Positions 1 through 8,095 of a DNA stretch of 64,000 bases are shown here, piece by piece. The notes beneath the pieces were generated by a model. It saw nothing but the letters and a program-made list of their open reading frames with translations, was not told the DNA's origin and did not search any database. Source of the stretch: Catenulispora pinisilvae. Its GTDB lineage: Bacteria; Actinomycetota; Actinomycetes; Streptomycetales; Catenulisporaceae. How positions within the stretch are numbered: the first letter of the stretch is position 1; each line of letters opens with the position of its first letter. The translations under genes were made by a program, and so were the position numbers. The stretch lies in the NCBI RefSeq assembly GCF_015356865.1, contig NZ_JAAFZA010000022.1, positions 1 to 64,000 on the forward strand. The letters are read 5' to 3'.

Positions 1-789
1 GGGCTGGGCTGGGCCGCACCCGCCAGCTCAGAGTGCGCAGCCTCGGGACTATCGCGTCGCCAGCACCGGGACCGGCGGCCGAGCTCGCCAAGCTGCCGGT
101 CCCCGCACCACCAGTTTTGTACTTCTCCGGTCGGTTTTCGGTTCGTTCCCCTCGGTCGCGTCGGCAGGGCTTCGCCTACAGTGCCGGTGGCCGGGAGTCA
201 AGTTCGCGCTATATAAACCGCAGCTTGCAGGCCTGACCGCAACGGCGCGGACTTTACTCCCGGACACCGGTGCTGTACCCCTTGGGGCTGACGACGCGAC
301 CGTGGGGAACGGACCGCAACCACCTCACAAACCGCCAGCGCAGGGCCCTGACCCGGCCACCCTATGGAATTGCGCCAGTTCCCCGAGGGAGCCAAGAGCC
401 CCCGCCGGAGGCGCCGGGCTCTTCACCATAGCTCTTGACCTTGATCTTGCTTGGGCTCTTGATCTTGATCTGGCTGTTGATCTGCTCTTGTTCCGACTTG
501 CCGGAGTTGAAGAGGCCTGAGGCGAGGCGGGATCGTGAACACGAGAACCGGCAGCCGACAAACCCGCCCGCCGCCCCGAACCCCGAACCGGCACAACTAT
601 GACCGAAGGCCGTAAAAAGCTTCTAAAACCCACACACCAACCGCAACTCGACCCACAAACTCCACCCCCCCCAAACTAAAGATCCACCCCTTACGGGCGA
701 CTTGAGATCCTGCGCGGCTCCGGTAACGTGGGCTCTGGAAAACCGCCGGAAAACTGTGGCTGTTGTGGCTGTCTGGATGTGGGGTGATT
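1..789. other. Gene-free stretch
   Basis: I find no convincing coding region here. The short open frames lack plausible ribosome binding sites and look compositionally random. The stretch contains a GC-rich hairpin (394-423) and a low-complexity tract at about 430-500 built from repeats of CTTGATCTT-like words. The sequence from about 600 to 690 is locally AC-rich and may hold the promoter of the cold-shock gene, but I cannot assign clear -35/-10 boxes. Confidence 0.5.
394..423. terminator. Hairpin, possible terminator
   Basis: AAGAGCCC (394-401) pairs perfectly with GGGCTCTT (416-423) around a 14-nt GC-rich interior. There is no long T tract, as is common in actinomycetes. It probably ends a transcript entering from outside the window; the direction is unknown. 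Confidence 0.4.
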
Positions 790-1200
790 GTGGTGAGAGG
801 TTCGATCGTCTCTTTCGACCGCGTCAAGGGATACGGGTTCGTGGCCCCGGATTCCGGTGGCGAGGATGTCTTCGTGCACGTCAACGACTTGTTGGACGAC
901 AAGAGCTTGATGGTGCCGGGGCGGGTCGTGCAGTTCAGTGTCGACCAGGGTGACCGGGGGCCGAAGGCGTCCAATGTCACGGTGGTGCTGACGGAGCCGG
1001 CGCACGGGCATTCCGCGGCTGGTTCGGCGTCGGCGGACTTCGGTGACGACCTGTGTGACGTGTTGACGGTGCCGGATCTGGAGCACGAGCTCACCGAGAT
1101 GCTGCTGCACGTCGACCCGCCGCTGCCGGGTTCGCAGATCCTCAACGTCAGGAAGCGCGTGGTCGCCCTCGCGCAGTCTCACGGATGGGTGGATCGCTAG
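790..1200 (+). CDS. Cold-shock-domain protein
   Basis: A 136-aa protein. Residues 1-65 form a cold-shock (CSD) nucleic-acid-binding beta-barrel: the segment with VKGYGFVAP and EDVFVHVNDL carries RNP1-like and RNP2-like motifs. This is the larger actinobacterial type, with a 70-residue C-terminal extension ending in an Arg/Lys-containing helix of unknown role. Such proteins bind single-stranded RNA or DNA and act as RNA chaperones. I chose GTG 790 (protein starting MVRGSIVSF) because the domain begins immediately afterwards; TTG 763 and GTG 784 are in frame, and no start has a strong ribosome binding site. It is monocistronic, with a hairpin following at 1219-1242. Confidence 0.85.
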   Translation: MVRGSIVSFDRVKGYGFVAPDSGGEDVFVHVNDLLDDKSLMVPGRVVQFSVDQGDRGPKASNVTVVLTEPAHGHSAAGSASADFGDDLCDVLTVPDLEHELTEMLLHVDPPLPGSQILNVRKRVVALAQSHGWVDR

Positions 1201-1218
1201 GCGTTTCGGGAAGTGTGG

Positions 1219-1242
1219 ACGGCCGGTCTTCGGATCGGCCGT
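1219..1242 (+). terminator. Terminator of the cold-shock gene
   Basis: ACGGCCG (1219-1225) and CGGCCGT (1236-1242) form a perfect 7-bp stem around a 10-nt loop, 18 bp after the cold-shock stop codon. A short T-containing stretch (GTTTTC) follows shortly after. Confidence 0.55.
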
Positions 1243-1453
1243 TCGGCGTTTTCGGGGCCTGTCGTTTGCGTTGCCCTGTCTGCCGGGCTGCCCCTGCCCT
1301 ACCCTGTCCTGCCCTGCGTGGCCCTCGTCGTCATTGTGCAGCCGCACCACCCGCGGCACCGTTTTTCGTCCAACGCGACAACCGCGCGGTGTCATCAGCT
1401 GCCTAGAGTCGCAGGAACTCACAGGCGCGACAGAAGGGCAGGGCTGAGGCGCG

Positions 1454-3403
1454 ATGACCCCGCTGACCCTCGACGACATCTACCGCCTCCAACTCCCCGG
1501 CGACCCCGACCTGTCTCCGGACGGTTCGCGCGTCGCCTACGTCCTGACCAGCCAAGACAGTGTCCTCGACAGTGCCGCCCACGCGATCTACGTGGTCGCG
1601 ACCGCCGGCGGCCGGCCCCGCCGACTTACCAATGGCCCGGCCGACACGGCGCCGCGCTGGTCGCCGGACGGCAGCACACTGGCTTTCCTGCGGGCCGGGC
1701 AGCTGCACCTGATCGCCGCCGACGGGGGCGAAGCCCGTCCGCTGACCACCGGGCAGACCCGGCCTGGCGGCGCTGGCGTCGCGGCCTGGTGCCCGGACGG
1801 TACCCGCATCGCGTTCAGCGCGGCCGACAGCGTGCGCGACCCGGCCGCTCCGGTGGTCGTTGACGAGGGGTACTGGAAGGCTGATGGCGTCGGCCTTATC
1901 GGCGCGGCGCGGAACCAGATCTTCGTGGTCGACGTCGTCGACGGCCGCGTCGAACAACTGACCGATGGGGCCGACGACTGCACTGCGCCGGTCTGGTCGC
2001 CGGACGGGACCCGGCTGGCGTTCGTCGGACGCAGCGGCCCCGGGCTGGAGTATCTGGGCGTCTCGGCTCCGTATGTCCTGGATCTTCGGCTAGAGGTAGA
2101 GACAGGCCGAATTCCTGTTACCCCGCAACGAATCGGCACCGGCACGCTGCTCGCCGGAGCGCTCTGTTGGTATCCCGACGCCTCGGCGCTGCTGGTCACC
2201 GGCCGCACCTCGCTGAGCGTCGGACATCTCAATCTCCTGCGTCAGTCCGTCGCCGAACCGGCCGCGCCGCCGAAGCTGCTGGCCACCGACCAGGACCGCA
2301 ACGTGATGACCGGCGCCCCCGGCTATCCCGGCGCGCTCGCGCAGTTCCACGGCGACGACATCGTTTACGCGGTCCGCGACCACGGCACGTCGCGACTCTG
2401 CTGCCTCCCGGCCGGCTCGGACACGGCCCACTACCTCGACCTCCCGCCGCGCCTGGGTGTCAGCGGCGCGAAGGTGGCCTCGGCTGCCGGCGTCGTCGCG
2501 TTCGTATATTCCGACGAGACCACGTTCGCCGAGGTCGGCGTCATGGACCTGGGCTCGGGCGAGTTCACCCGCCTCACCGAACACACTGCGACCGTCGGCA
2601 TCAAACCTTTGGTTTATCAGGACCGGAACTTCACGATCTCGGACGGCACCACCGTGCCGGGCTTCGTCCTCCGCGACCCGGCCGCCCCGAGCGGCGGACC
2701 GCTGCTCGTCGACGTGCACGGCGGCCCGCACAACGCCTGGAGCCCGCAGGCCGACGCGATCCACCTCTACCACCACGAACTGGTCGCGCGGGGCTGGACC
2801 ATCCTGCTCCTCAACATCAGGGGCAGCGACGGCTACGGCGAATCCCACTACCTGGCGGCGCTCGGGGCGTGGGGCAAGGCCGACGAGCGCGATGTGCTGG
2901 AACCCGTCGCGACCCTGGTCGACGAGGGCCTGGTGGACCCGGAGCGGGTCGCTCTGACCGGCTACAGCTACGGCGGCTTCATGAGCTGCTGGCTGTCGGC
3001 CCGCAGCGAACTGTTCGCGGCGGTGGTGGCCGGGGGAGTGGTCACCGATCTGCGGAGTATGGCCGGCACCTCGGATGAGGGCCGGGCGATCGCCGAGTTC
3101 GAGGTGGGCGGGGGCGACCGGATCGCCGGGTCGTCGCCGCTGGCCTATGTCGACGCCGTTCGCGCGCCTACGCTGATCCTGCACGGCGCCGCTGACGAGC
3201 GCTGCCCGCCCGGCCAGGCCGAGCAGTGGTTCCAAGCGCTGAAGTCCCGCGGCGTCGTGGTGCGGATGGTCCTGTACCCGGAAGCTTCCCACTTGTTCAT
3301 CCTCAACGGCCGGCCTTCGCACCGCGTCGATTACTCCCGCCGGCTCGTGGACTGGGTGACAGCCCACACCGGCCACTCCCGATCGGAGCCCACCGATGAC
3401 TGA
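1454..3403 (+). CDS. S9 family prolyl-oligopeptidase-type peptidase
   Basis: A 649-aa cytoplasmic serine peptidase of the acylaminoacyl-peptidase/DPP type. Residues 1-380 show WD40-like/PD40 propeller repeats (several W-SPDG-T-LAF units). Residues 400-640 are the alpha/beta-hydrolase domain. The catalytic triad is visible: Ser505 in GYSYGGF, Asp581 in HGAADER and His613 in EASHLF. There is no signal peptide. It is the first gene of a run of five genes overlapping or nearly touching to 8021, and its stop overlaps the next start by 8 bp. Family members cleave short peptides or release N-acylated or N-terminal residues; the exact substrate is not readable. With the downstream genes I infer a role in recycling peptides. 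Confidence 0.9.
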   Translation: MTPLTLDDIYRLQLPGDPDLSPDGSRVAYVLTSQDSVLDSAAHAIYVVATAGGRPRRLTNGPADTAPRWSPDGSTLAFLRAGQLHLIAADGGEARPLTTGQTRPGGAGVAAWCPDGTRIAFSAADSVRDPAAPVVVDEGYWKADGVGLIGAARNQIFVVDVVDGRVEQLTDGADDCTAPVWSPDGTRLAFVGRSGPGLEYLGVSAPYVLDLRLEVETGRIPVTPQRIGTGTLLAGALCWYPDASALLVTGRTSLSVGHLNLLRQSVAEPAAPPKLLATDQDRNVMTGAPGYPGALAQFHGDDIVYAVRDHGTSRLCCLPAGSDTAHYLDLPPRLGVSGAKVASAAGVVAFVYSDETTFAEVGVMDLGSGEFTRLTEHTATVGIKPLVYQDRNFTISDGTTVPGFVLRDPAAPSGGPLLVDVHGGPHNAWSPQADAIHLYHHELVARGWTILLLNIRGSDGYGESHYLAALGAWGKADERDVLEPVATLVDEGLVDPERVALTGYSYGGFMSCWLSARSELFAAVVAGGVVTDLRSMAGTSDEGRAIAEFEVGGGDRIAGSSPLAYVDAVRAPTLILHGAADERCPPGQAEQWFQALKSRGVVVRMVLYPEASHLFILNGRPSHRVDYSRRLVDWVTAHTGHSRSEPTDD

Positions 3404-4835
3404 GACCACTGAGACACCCGCCGCCGAGCAGAGCATTCGGGACGCGGGCGGCGACCAGGACCCGGGTGGCGAACTGGACCAGGCACTGACCGCCCGCTGG
3501 CAGGCCCGGCTGGACGAACTGGTCGCCGAGCACGGAGTCGGCGCGTCGCTGGGCGTGCTGCACCACGGCGAGCTGGTCGTCGAGGTGGCGTCCGGTTGGG
3601 CGCATAAGGGTGCGAAGATCGAGGCCACACCGCAGACCGTGTTCCAGGTCGGCTCGATCACGAAGGTGTGGACCGCGACGCTGGCGCAGATGCTGGCCGA
3701 GGGCGGACTGCTGAGTCTGGACCAGCCGGTGGCCGAGTTGCTGCCGGGACTGAAGCTGATCGATGAGGACCTGACGCGGAACGTGACCGTCAGGCATCTG
3801 ATGACGCACTCCAGCGGCATCGACGGCGACGCCTTCATCGACACCGGCCGCGGCGACGACAACCTGGAGAAGTACGCGGCGGTGCTCGCCGACGTCGGGC
3901 TGAACCACCCGCTCGGCGTCACGATGTCGTATTCGAACTCTGCGTTCATGCTGCTGGGCCGGGTCATCGAGCACGTCAGCGGGATCCAGTGGGACGAGCT
4001 GATGCGGCAGCGGCTGATCCGTCCGCTGGGGCTGACGCACACCGGCACGCTGCCGGAAGAGGCGCTACTGCATCGCGCGGCCCTGGGACACCTGGGCAAC
4101 CCGCTCGCGCCGGCGCCGGAATGGGGCCTGATGCGCAATGCCGGCCCGGCCGGGCTGATCCACTCCACGCCGCGCGAAGTCCTGACGTTCGCCAAGTTCC
4201 ACCTCGACGGCGGCCTCGCCCCCGACGGCACCCGGCTGCTGTCCGAGCAGGCCACGTCGGCGATGCGGACCCCGCAGGTCGAGGTGCCGGACAAGTGGCT
4301 GCTGGCCTCGCAGGTCGGCCTGAGCTGGTTCCTGGACGAGTGGGACGGCGCGCCGGTCTTCGGGCACGACGGCAACACCATCGGGCAGTCGGCCTTCCTG
4401 CGGGTGCTGCCCGAGCAGGAGCTGGCGATCTGCCTGCTGACCAACGGCGGCGACACGCTGCACCTGTACCACGCGGTGTTCGAGGAGATCGCGCATGAGC
4501 TCGGCGGCGTCAAGATGCGGCAGCAGGTCGGTCCGGCCGATCCGCCGCTGGAGTTCGTCCCGGCCGATCACGTGGGCGTCTACGAGCGGGCCTCGGAGCG
4601 GCTGGAGGTCGTCGAGCGCGACGGCGGGCTGGTGCTGATCCACACGATGACCGGCGAGCTGGCGCATCTGGTCCAGCCGGAGCCGCTGGAACTGCCGTTG
4701 CACACCTTCCTGCCCAAGGTGTTCCTGACGCGGCGGCCCGATCTCGACGCGTGGATGCCCGTCGTGTTCTACGAGATCCCCGGCGGTGGCGAATACCTGC
4801 ACTTCGGTGCGCGGGCCACGCCGAAGGTGGCGTGA
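3396..4835 (+). CDS. Class C beta-lactamase-fold serine hydrolase
   Basis: A 479-aa cytoplasmic protein of the PF00144 family (AmpC, DD-peptidase, D-aminopeptidase and esterase relatives). The catalytic motifs are Ser87-x-x-Lys90 in GSITKVW, Tyr179-Ser-Asn181 in MSYSNSAF, and a His-Asp-Gly at 324-326 replacing the KTG box. The last 100 or so residues are a beta-rich extension. There is no signal peptide, so a classical periplasmic beta-lactamase role is unlikely. Its position next to a racemase and an M20 hydrolase fits a peptidase or amidase acting on D-amino-acid-containing peptides, but that specificity is inference. It overlaps the S9 gene by 8 bp. Confidence 0.88.
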   Translation: MTETTETPAAEQSIRDAGGDQDPGGELDQALTARWQARLDELVAEHGVGASLGVLHHGELVVEVASGWAHKGAKIEATPQTVFQVGSITKVWTATLAQMLAEGGLLSLDQPVAELLPGLKLIDEDLTRNVTVRHLMTHSSGIDGDAFIDTGRGDDNLEKYAAVLADVGLNHPLGVTMSYSNSAFMLLGRVIEHVSGIQWDELMRQRLIRPLGLTHTGTLPEEALLHRAALGHLGNPLAPAPEWGLMRNAGPAGLIHSTPREVLTFAKFHLDGGLAPDGTRLLSEQATSAMRTPQVEVPDKWLLASQVGLSWFLDEWDGAPVFGHDGNTIGQSAFLRVLPEQELAICLLTNGGDTLHLYHAVFEEIAHELGGVKMRQQVGPADPPLEFVPADHVGVYERASERLEVVERDGGLVLIHTMTGELAHLVQPEPLELPLHTFLPKVFLTRRPDLDAWMPVVFYEIPGGGEYLHFGARATPKVA

Positions 4836-4837
4836 GC

Positions 4838-5962
4838 ATGCCGGCGCGCATCATCGACTGGTCGGCGCGGTTGCCGGAGCTGCTGGCCGACATCGGGGAA
4901 CTCGTGACGTGCGAATCGCCGACCTCTGACATCGCGGCCGGGCTGCGCTGTGCCGAGCTGGTGGACGCGCTCGGCGCGCGGCTGCTCGGGCCCAAGGCCG
5001 AGCGGATCGCGGACGCCGCCGGGCGGGTGCACCTGCGCTGGCGGTTCGGCGCCGGTGACAGGGTGCTGATACTCGGGCACTACGACACCGTGTGGCCGAT
5101 CGGCTCGCTGGCCACCCATCCGTTCGCGGTGAGCGGGGACGGGGTGATGACCGGGCCGGGCTGCTTCGACATGAAGACCGGCCTGGTGCAGCTCTTCCAC
5201 GCCGCGGCCGCGCAGGACCGGCTCGACGGCCTGACCATCCTGGTCACCGGCGATGAGGAGACCGGCTCGGCGGGCTCGCAGGCGCTGATCGAGGCCGAGG
5301 CGCGCCGGGTGCGGGCGGCGCTGGTGCTGGAGGCGTCCGAAGGCGGGGCGCTGAAGTCGGCGCGCAAGGGCGTGGCGACCTACGACGTCGAGATCGGCGG
5401 CCGGGCCTCGCACGCCGGATTGCAGCCGCACCTCGGCGTGAACACGACGGTCGAGCTGGCGCACCAGGTGCTGGCGATCGCCTCGATCGCGGACGCGTCG
5501 GCGGGCACGACCGTGACGCCGACGGTCGCCGCCTCCGGCACCACGCGCAACACGGTGCCCGACGCCGCGCGGCTGCTGGTGGACGTGCGGGTGGCCACGG
5601 CCGCGGAGCAGAAGCGCGTGGACGCGGAACTACGTGCCCTGACACCGGTGCTGCCGAAGGCTTCGGTGCGGGTGAACGACGGCCCGCGCCGCCCACCGCT
5701 ACCGGAATCCGCCTCGGCGCCGCTGCTGGCCCGGGCGCGCCGGCTGTGGGCGGAGCTGGGCCACGGCGAGCTGGGCGCCGTCGCGGTCGGCGGCGGCTCG
5801 GACGGCAACCTGACCGCCGGCGTCGGCACCCCCACCCTGGACGGCCTCGGCGCCGCGGGCGGCGGTGCGCACGCGGACGACGAGCACGTGCTGGTCGGCG
5901 AGATCCCACGGCGCACGGCTTTGGTGGCGGCGCTGATCGCGGAGCTGTTGGGCGAGGAATGA
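4838..5962 (+). CDS. M20 family metallohydrolase
   Basis: A 374-aa zinc-dependent hydrolase of the carboxypeptidase G2/ArgE/DapE group. Metal-site residues are visible: His81 and Asp83 (GHYDTVWP), Asp111 (CFDMK), and Glu140-Glu141 (TGDEETGS, general base plus ligand). The central dimerisation insert spans about 180-290. I prefer ATG 4838 (AAGGTGG 7 nt upstream) over GTG 4832, which overlaps the preceding stop. Known activities are hydrolysis of N-acyl or N-succinyl amino acids or C-terminal peptide bonds. Lying beside a GNAT acyltransferase and an N-acylamino-acid-racemase-like enzyme, it is best read as the L-specific deacylase of a D-to-L amino acid route. Confidence 0.9.
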   Translation: MPARIIDWSARLPELLADIGELVTCESPTSDIAAGLRCAELVDALGARLLGPKAERIADAAGRVHLRWRFGAGDRVLILGHYDTVWPIGSLATHPFAVSGDGVMTGPGCFDMKTGLVQLFHAAAAQDRLDGLTILVTGDEETGSAGSQALIEAEARRVRAALVLEASEGGALKSARKGVATYDVEIGGRASHAGLQPHLGVNTTVELAHQVLAIASIADASAGTTVTPTVAASGTTRNTVPDAARLLVDVRVATAAEQKRVDAELRALTPVLPKASVRVNDGPRRPPLPESASAPLLARARRLWAELGHGELGAVAVGGGSDGNLTAGVGTPTLDGLGAAGGGAHADDEHVLVGEIPRRTALVAALIAELLGEE

Positions 5963-6906
5963 GCGCGAGTGACCAGCTCCTCCGTGCCGAGGCGGAGGCC
6001 GATGCCGCCGCCTCGGCGCGCGCCGCGGAACTCACCATCGCCGAGCTTTCCACGATGCCTGAGATGCGCCGGGCCTCGGCCCTCATGGACCGGGTCTGGC
6101 GGCCGGGCAACGGGGCGGCGATGATGCCGGAGGCCCTTCTCAAGGTGCTCTCTGGCACCGGCGGCTATGTGGCGGGGGCCTTTCGTGGCGACCGGATGGT
6201 CGGGGTCTGTGTCGGGCTGCTGTCCCAGTGGGGGTTGCATTCGCACATCGCGGCTGTCGAGGATCCGTTGCGAGGCGCGGGGTTGGGGCGCGCTATCAAG
6301 CTCGATCAGCGCGCGTGGGCCCTGCGGCGTGGGATCGGTACGGTCACCTGGACCTATGATCCGCTGATCAGTCGCAACGCGTACTTCAACCTGGCCAAGC
6401 TCGGGGCGGTGGCCGCCGAGTACCACACCGACTACTACGGCACCATGAACGACGAGGTCAACGCGGGCACCCCTACTGACCGCATCCTTGTGCGCTGGGA
6501 GTTGGCGAGTCAGCGGGTGCGGCGCGTACTGCACAAAAGCGCGACCGCCGCCGCGCGCGACGGCGCTGCCACGCAGGACAGCGCTGCCACGCACGACGGC
6601 GCTGTCATCGCGTTAGCCGTGGGTCGTGACGGAAGCCCGATCCTCGGCCTCGGTTCCCGCGACGCGCGCCGCCTGCTCGTCGGCATCCCGGAAGACGCTG
6701 AGGCGCTGCGCGTCAGTGACCCGGATCTGGCGGCGCGGTGGCGGCCCGCGTTGCGCGACGTCCTCGGCGGCCTGATGGCGGCCGGCGGCCACGTCACCGG
6801 CTTCACGCGCGACGGCCACTACGTCGTCGAGCGACCAGAGGGGATCACGAGCGCCGATCCGGCAGCAGATCCGGTACCAGACCCCGCACGAAAGGACCGC
6901 GCATGA
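5959..6906 (+). CDS. GNAT acyltransferase of the racemase cluster
   Basis: A 315-aa protein with a GNAT core: beta-strands around VAGAFRGDRMVGVCVGLLSQ, then an acyl-CoA-binding turn near VEDPLRGAGLGRAIK. It is long for a GNAT and has about 90 C-terminal residues that may form a second subdomain. ATG 5959 overlaps the stop of the M20 gene (ATGA), and its own stop overlaps the racemase start, so translation is probably coupled. In the characterised Geobacillus route, a GNAT protein succinylates D-amino acids using succinyl-CoA; I infer the same type of role here. The acyl donor and substrate cannot be read from the sequence. Confidence 0.82.
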   Translation: MSASDQLLRAEAEADAAASARAAELTIAELSTMPEMRRASALMDRVWRPGNGAAMMPEALLKVLSGTGGYVAGAFRGDRMVGVCVGLLSQWGLHSHIAAVEDPLRGAGLGRAIKLDQRAWALRRGIGTVTWTYDPLISRNAYFNLAKLGAVAAEYHTDYYGTMNDEVNAGTPTDRILVRWELASQRVRRVLHKSATAAARDGAATQDSAATHDGAVIALAVGRDGSPILGLGSRDARRLLVGIPEDAEALRVSDPDLAARWRPALRDVLGGLMAAGGHVTGFTRDGHYVVERPEGITSADPAADPVPDPARKDRA

Positions 6907-8021
6907 AGCCGACCGAAATCGAACTGCGGCGGGTCGCGATCCCGCTGGTCGCGCCGTTCCGCACCTCCTTCGGGACCCAGCACACCCGCGAGCTCGGGCT
7001 GGTCCGGGTCCGTACCGAGCAGAGCGAAGGGTGGGGCGAGCTCGTCACCATGACCGCCCCGGTCTACTCCTCCGAGTACACCGACGGCGCCCTCGCCGTC
7101 CTGCGCGACCACCTCATCCCCATGCTGGCGCGCGCCGCGGCCGACAAGGGCGGCCTCGACCCGTGGGCCGTCGCCCCGGCTCTCGCGCCCGTCAAAGGCC
7201 ACCGGATGGCCAAGGCCGCGTTGGAGACCGCGGTCCTGGACGCCTGGCTGCGTGAGCGTTCGCTGTCCATGGCGCAATGGCTCGGCGCCACTCGCGACAA
7301 GGTCGCGGCGGGGGTGTCGGTCGGCATCATGGACTCCGTCCCGCAGCTGCTGGACGCCGTCGGCGGTTACCTCGCCGAGGGCTACCTGCGCATCAAGCTG
7401 AAGATCGAGCCCGGCTGGGATCTGGAGCCGGTGGCCGCGGTGCGGGAGCGCTTCGGCGACGACGTCCTGCTGCAAGTCGACGCCAACACCGCCTACACCC
7501 TCGCCGACGCCCCGCTGCTGGCCCGGCTGGATCCCTTCGACCTGCTCCTGATCGAGCAGCCGCTGGAGGAAGAGGACATCCGCGGCCACGCCGAGCTGGC
7601 CCGGCGCATCAAGACCCCGGTCTGCCTGGACGAGTCGATCGTCTCGGCCCGCTCCGCCGCCGACGCCATCGCGCTCGGCGCGTGCGCGGTCGTGAATATC
7701 AAGCCCGGCCGGGTCGGCGGCTATCTGGAAGCCCGCCGCATCCACGACGTCTGCGCGGCGCACGCCGTTCCCGTCTGGTGCGGCGGCATGCTGGAGACGG
7801 GGCTGGGCCGGGCCGCCAACGTGGCCTTGGCCGCGCTGCCCGGATTCACGCTGCCCGGCGACACCTCGGCCTCCGATCGCTACTACCGCACCGACATCAC
7901 CGAGCCGTTCGTGTTGAAGGACGGGCACCTGGACGTGCCGCACGAGCCGGGCTTGGGACGCACACCGATCCCCGAGCTGCTGGCGGCCGTGACCGAGACC
8001 TCGGAGTGGATCACTTTGTGA
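6903..8021 (+). CDS. N-acylamino acid racemase / o-succinylbenzoate synthase family
   Basis: A 372-aa enolase-superfamily enzyme. It has the capping domain (1-125), then the barrel with Lys165-x-Lys167 (RIKLKIEPG), metal ligands Asp193 (VDANTAY), Glu218 (IEQPLEEED) and Asp243 (CLDESI), and the second catalytic Lys267 (NIKPGR). All residues needed for 1,1-proton transfer are present. Members either make o-succinylbenzoate for menaquinone or racemise N-succinyl or N-acyl amino acids; many do both. No other menaquinone genes are nearby, while an acyltransferase and an M20 deacylase immediately precede it, so racemisation is the better call. ATG 6903 overlaps the preceding stop. Confidence 0.88.
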   Translation: MKPTEIELRRVAIPLVAPFRTSFGTQHTRELGLVRVRTEQSEGWGELVTMTAPVYSSEYTDGALAVLRDHLIPMLARAAADKGGLDPWAVAPALAPVKGHRMAKAALETAVLDAWLRERSLSMAQWLGATRDKVAAGVSVGIMDSVPQLLDAVGGYLAEGYLRIKLKIEPGWDLEPVAAVRERFGDDVLLQVDANTAYTLADAPLLARLDPFDLLLIEQPLEEEDIRGHAELARRIKTPVCLDESIVSARSAADAIALGACAVVNIKPGRVGGYLEARRIHDVCAAHAVPVWCGGMLETGLGRAANVALAALPGFTLPGDTSASDRYYRTDITEPFVLKDGHLDVPHEPGLGRTPIPELLAAVTETSEWITL

Positions 8022-8095
8022 CCGTGACGACCGTGATGACGGCAGCTCCAGCGGTGACCTAGTGTGGGTGATCACTGGAAGAGGAGAGGCGCGGC

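Noticed and set aside
2090-4513. 807-codon open frame on the minus strand
   Set aside because: Antisense to the S9 and beta-lactamase-fold genes; no ribosome binding site and Ser/Arg-rich composition typical of GC-rich shadow frames.
3396-4835. Beta-lactamase resistance gene
   Set aside because: Serine hydrolase of the AmpC/DD-peptidase family without a signal peptide and in a peptide-catabolism operon; resistance is not supported.
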